Of a stretch of 34,471 bases of DNA, positions 30,501-34,471 are shown piece by piece; position 1 is the stretch's first letter, and each line of letters starts with the position of its first letter. The notes under the pieces are model-generated. The model was not told where the DNA came from. It did no database searches and saw only the letters and a program-made list of their open reading frames with translations. Origin of the DNA: Leyella stercorea (GTDB lineage Bacteria > Bacteroidota > Bacteroidia > Bacteroidales > Bacteroidaceae); contig NZ_JAHQUY010000034.1 of NCBI RefSeq assembly GCF_019052365.1, positions 1-34,471 of the forward strand. Direction: 5' to 3'. The position numbers were made by a program, and so were the translations under genes.

Positions 30501-31850
30501 GGTCGTGAATGTGCTCACCTCTACGCCAGCCAACTTTGCAAACTTCATCGGCTCCTGGAACATCTTAGTGATAAGTTGTGAGAAGACGGTAGAAGATGTC
30601 GCTTCGTCTTGCATATTTTGGTCGAGTGCCGAAGCAAGACCCATGATTTGCGCTTGTGTCATGCCTGCCTGACGGGCAACACCAGACAAGTCGGCAGTGA
30701 AGTCAACGATGTAACCGGCATTAGCTGAAGACGACTGCGCAAGATCGTTGACAGCAGAACCCGTGGCAAGCATAGCACCACGCAAGCCCTTCGTCTTGTC
30801 CTCGCCAAACATCTGCGCCAACTTGCCAATTTTTTCAACAGCGTCATCGCCGAGGTCGTCGCCAAGTGCTACATTGATTTTGTCACCACCATCGACAAAC
30901 TCCTCTACCATTTCTCTATTGGTGATGCTAAGCCTACCTGCATCTTGAGCAAGTCTGTTCAGTTCACCGCGCGCTGTACGGGTGTTCATCTTCTTAAAAC
31001 TCTCGTTCATCTCTTCAACCTCCCCGATGGCCTGCCCCGTATACTTAGTGACGTTGAACATCTCCTGGTTCATCGCGGCGTATTTATTGGTGCAGTCGCG
31101 TACAGTCGCAGATAAGCCAGTGACAGCTGCAAGACCTTGAGTGATGGCTCCCCAATTGGTGTTAAAGATATTGACGAATTTCGACCACTTGCTTTTTGTC
31201 AAATCTTGCTCAGCACCGACGGCTGCTATTTCTTTTTTCAGCAATTTCGCCTTTTCTGTCAGCTCGCGATACTCTTCGGTGCCTCGATGCGTATTGGCGA
31301 GTTGCTCGTTTACGAGTTTAAGCGATGTCTGCAATTCAAGCGCAGTCGAACCGCTGATGTTTTTTAGAGTACGGTCTATAAGAGCATTCTCCTGCTCAAA
31401 ATTCTCAGCTCGCCGAGTTGCTTCAGCTATAGCAGTATTGTATTGGCTGAGAGTAGCCGATATAGGCTGCTTCAGTTCGTTAATGCGTGCCTTGCATCTC
31501 TCAAGGTGTTCTTCAAGTCGCTTGTAGTCCTCAGGATTTGTTGCCGACTTCATCTGCTGCTTGAGCACACGCGATACTTTTTCGATCTCGCCGATAGAAG
31601 CCGTCGAAAGATTTTGAAGCGTATTAATTGTGTCGCTAACTTTCGATCTGTATGCATTTACATGATCTTCTGCTTTTCGTATCTCTTTGTTTATCTGCTT
31701 GATATCATTTACGGACGTGCCGGAATCTTTGAGAGCCTCGGCTTTCTTCTGCTTTAGATCGTCGAGGGTCTTTTTTAGTGCTGCCATCTCGTCTTTCGCT
31801 TGTTGTGCATTGAGCGTGACGATGGTCTCGAAAGTTTGAGTTGTTGCCAT
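27534..31850 (-). CDS. Phage tail tape measure protein
   Basis: 1438 residues. It sets tail length and passes DNA-injection functions. Residues 1-210 are heptad-rich coiled coil (LNAQQAKDEMAALKKTLDDL). The conserved tape-measure core (~245-570) has the alternating Gly/Ala pattern (VARQAGMTQAQIMGLASALD, LAPMFSQMGLEGTRAVGVLS). Hydrophobic helices follow at ~600-640 and ~690-715 (NPWAALAMVLTVVGVAVYSA). A Gly/Asn-rich tandem stretch at ~909-940 is encoded by a 21-bp repeat (29040-29125). Another coiled coil and a hydrophobic part (AAIPIVGHILAPIAAATAVAAG, ~1310-1330) precede the C-terminal YYDGGFTGG ... GIVHEGEFVAN motif. Its start codon lies 4 nt after a perfect hairpin. Confidence 0.93.
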   Translation of the reverse strand: MATTQTFETIVTLNAQQAKDEMAALKKTLDDLKQKKAEALKDSGTSVNDIKQINKEIRKAEDHVNAYRSKVSDTINTLQNLSTASIGEIEKVSRVLKQQMKSATNPEDYKRLEEHLERCKARINELKQPISATLSQYNTAIAEATRRAENFEQENALIDRTLKNISGSTALELQTSLKLVNEQLANTHRGTEEYRELTEKAKLLKKEIAAVGAEQDLTKSKWSKFVNIFNTNWGAITQGLAAVTGLSATVRDCTNKYAAMNQEMFNVTKYTGQAIGEVEEMNESFKKMNTRTARGELNRLAQDAGRLSITNREMVEEFVDGGDKINVALGDDLGDDAVEKIGKLAQMFGEDKTKGLRGAMLATGSAVNDLAQSSSANAGYIVDFTADLSGVARQAGMTQAQIMGLASALDQNMQDEATSSTVFSQLITKMFQEPMKFAKLAGVEVSTFTTMLKTDANGALLEFLQAMSNRGGFDQLAPMFSQMGLEGTRAVGVLSSVASNLDQVREAQATATQSYKDGTSVLNEFNVQNNTVQAGLDKAKKQFDDMCIELGEKLMPIAKYSVSLTSIGIKTLYVLIEYVSKHIVVLAALATTMLFYNNVLTVTMIKEKAWSAAQKVGNAIKVATVATTKLLNAALTALQLTYTRLRYGADAYRLAMEKAKLASITNPWAALAMVLTVVGVAVYSAVKAWQAHKKAIHDNLQSVKEANAIKKQQEAINKRVAESYIDEKTRVQQLTKIIRSNAFSIGERRSAIAELQKIIPDYHASISKEGKLFNENTNAINDYIKKLDQAAMAEAIYEQKKEIAKKRLELKQTVRRKVNNIKHVNAEIGAHPEAYRSRKEFSSFGFGSGQVTEGNRQLANKLIERAAHEKALKAAQSELRVLDARGRELVKLINSDEGLRKAFADLTINGGSNGSGNGGTGGGNGGTGGGNGGNGGGNSNTTKTDPKKEKYDKESSALKHTLDTDELALKQQLERKEIDEDEYAKRMYEKKQQYYVKLVDLQTKYNQDTTQTQQSMVDAAIAESKRLADVQERQMTESLDAKTRAYNTEQMSLLQQRTQGLLTEKEYNEKLKEAEIQYHRDRLAIIQEHGGDEYDEQKWLLDKELESVRQNEENKKNAQMKVLEAQYDNANSASGQMAAVQAMYEQQLITYEQYQERMTEIARNKEDARKAIMQQAFSTVNTMLSAASSYSQACSDLETARINANYEKQIEAAGNNSEKKKRLEEKRDKELAAAKKKANKRAMVIQIAQATAQTAQSAINAYSSAAAIPIVGHILAPIAAATAVAAGMLQIATIKKQQQAQEAGYYDGGFTGGSSYRRKAGIVHEGEFVANHNAVNNPQVLPALQLIDEAQRNNTVGSLTAADISRSLGQGGATVVSAPSVTVNTDNSELNATLGEARDVIDQLSLVLAQGIHAECYIDGELGIARNLDRYNKLKSHT

Positions 31851-31854
31851 AAAA

Positions 31855-31892
31855 AAGTGCTACTTTTGGTTTGTGAACCAAAAGTAGCACTT
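31855..31892 (-). terminator. Perfect 17-bp hairpin terminator before the tape measure gene
   Basis: AAGTGCTACTTTTGGTT (31855-31871) pairs with 31876-31892 across a 4-nt loop. Read on the minus strand it is followed by a T-run that runs into the tape-measure ATG at 31850. The minus-strand left arm also contains TACTTTTG (31879-31886), a perfect -7 promoter box. It ends the transcript of the small gene at 31915-32154. Confidence 0.88.
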
Positions 31893-31914
31893 ATATAAGA
31901 CCTGAAAAAATACA

Positions 31915-32154
31915 TTATTGTTGTTTGCTTTTATGAAGATCTTTTAAAAATTGATTAAACTCTTTTCTTTTAAGTTTATATTCCCTCCATTTTGCATCAA
32001 TTTCAGCCGATTCTTGCTCTATTCTGCGCCTTTTTTCTCTTATTCTTTTTATTTTTTCATCGTGACTCAACGATGAAGAATAGCCGTTATTTCTTTCTGC
32101 TAAGACTACAAAAAGGACTGATACTATCCAGCTGAAAATAAGTATTGCTAACAT
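31915..32154 (-). CDS. Small membrane-anchored coiled-coil protein, moron-like
   Basis: 79 residues. One N-terminal membrane helix (residues ~1-19, LAILIFSWIVSVLFVVLA), then a strongly basic/acidic coiled coil (DEKIKRIREKRRRIEQESAE and on, ~31-75). With many Lys and Arg after the helix, the long part should face the cytoplasm. The sequence is markedly A/T-rich compared with its neighbours. It has its own perfect promoter (32183-32213) and terminator (31855-31892), so it is a separate transcription unit placed within the late gene order. No family recognised. Superinfection exclusion or host alteration are possible roles (inference). Confidence 0.8.
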   Translation of the reverse strand: MLAILIFSWIVSVLFVVLAERNNGYSSSLSHDEKIKRIREKRRRIEQESAEIDAKWREYKLKRKEFNQFLKDLHKSKQQ

Positions 32155-32182
32155 ATTGCAGACGATTTAATTGGTTATACCG

Positions 32183-32213
32183 CAAATATACGCAAAATAT
32201 TTGAGACTGCAAA
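32183..32213 (-). promoter_or_regulatory. Bacteroidetes promoter of the moron-like gene
   Basis: Minus strand: TTTG (32210-32213), 19 bp, TATATTTG (32183-32190), both boxes perfect. This is a host-type promoter, so the gene can be expressed in the lysogen. Predicted leader about 20 nt. Confidence 0.83.
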
Positions 32214-32221
32214 GTGTAGAG

Positions 32222-32235
32222 CCAAAATATTTTGG
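32222..32235. promoter_or_regulatory. Perfect palindrome upstream of the moron promoter
   Basis: CCAAAATATTTTGG, a 14-bp perfect palindrome 8 bp upstream of the -33 box. A related AAATATTT lies inside the promoter spacer (32195-32202). It has the look of a dimeric regulator site; no regulator is known. Confidence 0.45.
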
Positions 32236-32251
32236 TATACGCGATGGAGCA

Positions 32252-32935
32252 TCATCGTCGGCGATGTATCAGCCACAACAACAGCGACAGAACGACAAGC
32301 ACCACCGCGCCGATAGTAAACTGCCCGACGTGCATCTGCGTGCGCTCCCACGTCGATAGCTTACGCTCCACTGGTATGGGAAGACGTGTTGTGTCGGTCT
32401 GGAGCATTGCTTTATATATAGTGTCGGTCTTCACACTTATGCGGTCACGCCATCGCCACACGCTCTTCTGGCTATATACTGTGTCGCCACGAGTGTAGTG
32501 TTCAACATACACCGAGTCGTGCAGCCGAAACGTGTCGGCTTTGTAGTTGGTCTTATACAGCGTGTCCGTCTTGTTAATCACTCGCTCTAACACAATAGGT
32601 TTCGGAGTTGTGCAGCTTGTCATAACAAGCAAGAGCACGTGCAGCATAGAGCCGATGACAATAGCGAAGCCGTAGCGACATATATCATCCCATTCAATAC
32701 TCGGTAGCTTGTAACGCTTCCATTGATACACCTCACGCAGCACCATTACTGGCAGTGCAAGAACGCCTACGAATATAGACGCGATAAACCATCCGATAGC
32801 ACCTTGTCGGTTTTGCTTGTTCTCGTCGTAGCCTTCATCGACTACATCGAGCTTGTCAGCCTTGTAAAAGACAAAGAGCATTGTCGCTCCTAAGACGATG
32901 CAGTTCAGTAACATTAATATTCCTCGTATATCCAT
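32252..32935 (-). CDS. Membrane lipoprotein resembling a unimolecular spanin, fused to an N-terminal membrane domain
   Basis: 227 residues. Part 1 (1-~96): helices at ~5-25 and ~46-66. Part 2 (~87-227): a hydrophobic stretch ending in a lipobox-like VMTSC (Cys108), a periplasmic beta-rich region with repeated KTDTLYK/DTFRLHDSVY/GDTVYS/KTDTIYK motifs, and a C-terminal membrane helix (~206-223) ending in HRRR. A lipid anchor plus C-terminal inner-membrane helix is the layout of u-spanins, which join the two membranes at the end of lysis. An internal ATG at Met97 (32647) could start part 2 alone. Homologs of part 2 are, as I recall, short stand-alone proteins in Bacteroides phages, usually unnamed. 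It follows the holin gene by 5 bp. Confidence 0.7.
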   Translation of the reverse strand: MDIRGILMLLNCIVLGATMLFVFYKADKLDVVDEGYDENKQNRQGAIGWFIASIFVGVLALPVMVLREVYQWKRYKLPSIEWDDICRYGFAIVIGSMLHVLLLVMTSCTTPKPIVLERVINKTDTLYKTNYKADTFRLHDSVYVEHYTRGDTVYSQKSVWRWRDRISVKTDTIYKAMLQTDTTRLPIPVERKLSTWERTQMHVGQFTIGAVVLVVLSLLLWLIHRRR

Positions 32936-32940
32936 ATTCG

Positions 32941-33423
32941 TTAATTTTTATTGTTATCCATTGCTTCCTCAACCGCCTCGCCGATGTCTGCGTTCTTCCG
33001 CTTGATGAGTGCGATGATAAGGCGTTTCACGGAGAATGTGTTTTTTATGCCATGCAGGGCGCAAACGTGCCCGACGATACTATCTACCTCCCAGATGCAC
33101 CCGAAGCCCAAGCCGATAGCCGCCGTTGTGACGTGGTTAGCCCAGCCCAGCGGTTCGAAGATAGCCAAGCCGAGCACGGAGCCGAGTATGAGGTATGTAA
33201 CGTAGTCCACCGCCTTATTGCACGTTCTGCGCCCAGCTCTCGAAAAGCGGAAGTGTTCGTGCCTTTTAATGCTCTCCGACACACCGAACCAAAAATCGGC
33301 GACGATAAGAACGACGATAAGAACGAGCATCCAACGTAAATCGAACAGAGCGGTAAGCGCTTCCGTGCTCATGGTACCGACCACGAAAGCCTTACCTGTA
33401 CTTGTAGTGATATTTCCTGCCAT
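32941..33423 (-). CDS. Phage holin family protein
   Basis: 160 residues from the ATG at 33423 (MAGNITTSTG); the frame is open further up but overlaps the lysin gene. Two or three hydrophobic helices (LRWMLVLIVVLIVADFWFGV at ~27-46, VDYVTYLILGSVLGLAIFEP at ~70-90, and a third near ~97-115) and the motif FGVSESIKRHEHFRFSRAGR match the phage_holin_4 type. It would form the inner-membrane lesion that releases the lysin. It sits between the DUF5675 lysin and the spanin-like gene, as expected for a lysis cassette. Confidence 0.85.
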   Translation of the reverse strand: MAGNITTSTGKAFVVGTMSTEALTALFDLRWMLVLIVVLIVADFWFGVSESIKRHEHFRFSRAGRRTCNKAVDYVTYLILGSVLGLAIFEPLGWANHVTTAAIGLGFGCIWEVDSIVGHVCALHGIKNTFSVKRLIIALIKRKNADIGEAVEEAMDNNKN

Positions 33424-33443
33424 TTTATATTGTGTTTTCCGTG

Positions 33444-33905
33444 TTATTCGATTGTTATCCAAATCTGTTCTCCTCTTTCGTCAGCAGCCTTCAACTTCGC
33501 GAACACCTTGCGGAACGTTGCCGTTGAGTTCAGTACCTTACCGACGGCCTTGTTTTCTCCGACAAGGATGCAGCCATCCGTGTCCTTCGCTGTGTTGCCG
33601 CAGTGTATCAGCACACCTTGGTAGCCAGGTGTATTGCACAACCTTGGTAGTCTGCCCTTGCAGAAACGATACTGCGCCCGACCTCCGAACCTCGGCGATA
33701 CCGTCTTCATGTCGACGAGGTATCTGCCCGTCGGAATTGCGGTTTCGCCCTTGATTTTAACTCCGCATATCTGCGCCACCGACATATTAGATGTCAGTCC
33801 TCTGTCCTTATCTTCAAGAGTGTCGCAGACATACTCGCCGTCGACGTACATCTTACCTATAGTGTAGGTGTCACGTCGTGCTATTCTCTTTACTTTTACT
33901 TCCAT
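33444..33905 (-). CDS. DUF5675 family protein, probable phage lysin
   Basis: 153 residues. The whole protein matches DUF5675: GEYVCDTLEDKDRGL, AIPTGRYLVDM, GVLIHCGNTAKDTDGCILVG. The His and Cys of LIHCGNTA and DGCILVG are the candidate catalytic pair, in a manner like L,D-transpeptidase or amidase-type enzymes. In Bacteroidetes phages such genes lie with holins, so a role in peptidoglycan attack is inferred from context. No signal peptide, so it depends on the holin for release. It begins 3 bp after the upstream gene ends. Confidence 0.88.
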   Translation of the reverse strand: MEVKVKRIARRDTYTIGKMYVDGEYVCDTLEDKDRGLTSNMSVAQICGVKIKGETAIPTGRYLVDMKTVSPRFGGRAQYRFCKGRLPRLCNTPGYQGVLIHCGNTAKDTDGCILVGENKAVGKVLNSTATFRKVFAKLKAADERGEQIWITIE

Positions 33906-33908
33906 GAT

Positions 33909-34301
33909 TTATGTTTTTAAGTCGTTAACTTCTGTTGGCTCGTCTTCAGAACTCAGCGTTGTAGTTTCTCCGTCAGTAGCCTCGTCGGCTGCCTTGCCAC
34001 CTGCCAATACATCATATACTCCATTGAAGCCCGATAGCTTTCTGCCTACCCACTGTGCTTCTACTTTCGAGATGGTGCCGCTGCAGCCACATGTTAATAT
34101 GACAGCCGTATTGTTGTATATAACGTTCTGCGGTGAACCGGAGGTGTTATCTTGCAAATAGCCACCTATCATATCGAACGCCTTTCCGCTTCTGTTGATA
34201 ATGATGATATCCTGACCGTAGTATGGCAGCACGTCTCTAACGTCTTTTGCACTTAGGGCTGCGAACGTATGTTTCTTGTCTGATGAATAAAACGGTAACA
34301 C
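33909..34301 (-). CDS. Phage protein of unknown function, 5' end unclear
   Basis: 130 residues if read from the GTG at 34301. The same frame stays open for 43 more codons, to 34430, and the extra translation (VKYILNQYVGEGHISFD ... SFIEIVDGSSFGATPVIV) looks like real protein, but it contains no ATG, GTG or TTG. The open frame ends at a TAA inside an inverted repeat. The end is acidic and low in complexity (DEATDGETTTLSSEDEPTEV). No family recognised. Possibly a minor tail or baseplate-associated protein; possibly a 5'-truncated pseudogene. Coupled to the lysin gene (3-bp gap). Confidence 0.6.
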   Translation of the reverse strand: MLPFYSSDKKHTFAALSAKDVRDVLPYYGQDIIIINRSGKAFDMIGGYLQDNTSGSPQNVIYNNTAVILTCGCSGTISKVEAQWVGRKLSGFNGVYDVLAGGKAADEATDGETTTLSSEDEPTEVNDLKT

Positions 34302-34421
34302 TATTACTGGCGTTGCACCGAAAGAACTACCATCAACAATTTCTATAAAACTACCCGTTTTTGTAAAGTCAAAGCTTATATGTCCTTCACCGACATATTG
34401 ATTTAAGATGTATTTAACCTG

Positions 34422-34459
34422 TTGGCGGAATTAATTTAGTGCATACTTAATTCTGCCAA
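34422..34459. repeat. Inverted repeat at the window edge
   Basis: TTGGCGGAATTAA (34422-34434) against TTAATTCTGCCAA (34447-34459), a 13-bp stem with one mismatch and a 12-nt loop. It overlaps the stop codon of the upstream gene fragment and the upstream limit of the start-less frame. No T-run follows, so it is not a clear terminator. Confidence 0.7.
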
Positions 34460-34471
34460 TGGGCTTGTCGT
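34436..34471 (-). CDS. C-terminal end of an upstream phage gene (partial)
   Basis: Eleven codons (TTSPLAELSMH) and a TAA at 34436-34438 lie between the window edge and the inverted repeat. The short C-terminus resembles ends of phage or surface proteins but is too short to identify. It is listed because it sets the order of genes. Confidence 0.35.
   Translation of the reverse strand, partial: TTSPLAELSMH

Larger units (their letters stand above)
24298..34471. mobile_element. Prophage or phage-derived island, left end, incomplete in window
   Basis: Starts at the 3' end of the tRNA gene, the usual attL position, with the integrase first. Tail, lysis and moron-like genes follow on the opposite strand. 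The base composition is richer in A/T than the chromosomal part. The right end, the structural head genes and attR are not in the window. The attL core is probably within the tRNA 3' part (24270-24300) but cannot be fixed without the other end. Confidence 0.85.

Noticed and set aside
32252..33905. Toxin-antitoxin or abortive-infection module in the lysis region
   Set aside because: The genes fit lysin, holin and spanin-like roles by motif and order; no toxin fold is visible.
34422..34471. Programmed frameshift joining the edge fragment to the next gene
   Set aside because: A shift into the downstream frame would meet the TAA at 34431-34433, so it could not join the two frames.
24298..34471. 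Conjugative transposon instead of phage
   Set aside because: No tra, mob or rteC-type genes are seen. Tape measure, holin and lysin genes indicate a phage.

Overview
The window looks like a chromosomal segment of a Prevotella-type Bacteroidales bacterium that carries the left end of an integrated phage. Support comes from the T9SS-type (gliding-motility) C-terminal domain, Bacteroidetes promoters (TTTG, 18-20 bp, TAnnTTTG) in front of many genes, the lack of Shine-Dalgarno sites, and typical families (DUF4369/TlpA, PepSY transmembrane protein, POT transporter, NTP_transf_5, DUF5675 lysin). Genus is inferred from general resemblance only.

Positions 1-5465: two secreted proteins, the second a large GH2 beta-galactosidase with accessory domains. 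A strong bidirectional terminator follows. 5628-7857: glutaminase and a nucleotidyltransferase-fold protein carrying an in-frame repeat insertion. 7997-12324 (minus): an operon of a T9SS-type secreted protein, uvrA, and an ABC ATPase that also carries an in-frame palindromic insertion. A divergent promoter pair at 12380-12481 separates it from a LysM/periplasmic-binding-like protein and an outer-membrane beta-barrel protein (12501-14788). 14934-16436 (minus): a PepSY transmembrane protein bracketed by two copies of a palindromic repeat. 17013-18539: a POT peptide transporter, followed by a third copy and a terminator. 18750-22450 (minus): an apparent operon of TlpA-like lipoprotein, MATE transporter, cytidylate-kinase-like protein and phosphodiesterase. 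Then come a YhcC-type radical SAM protein, a stand-alone helicase-associated-domain protein and an initiator tRNA-Met gene.

24298-34471: a prophage or phage-derived island. A tyrosine recombinase sits directly beside the tRNA 3' end. All other genes run towards it on the minus strand: an edge fragment, an unknown gene lacking an obvious start, a DUF5675 lysin, a holin, a membrane lipoprotein that looks like a unimolecular spanin fused to an extra membrane domain, a small self-contained gene with its own promoter and terminator (moron-like), the tail tape measure protein and a large tail-associated protein. Capsid, packaging and regulatory genes would lie to the right of the window.

The most unusual features are: (1) a moron-like cassette whose terminator ends 4 nt before the tape-measure start codon and contains a promoter -7 box; (2) a candidate u-spanin in a lysis cassette placed before the tape measure gene; (3) palindromic repeats inserted in frame in at least two, perhaps three, housekeeping-type genes; (4) a family of nested palindromes clustered around one gene; and (5) a 22-bp GC-rich minisatellite.
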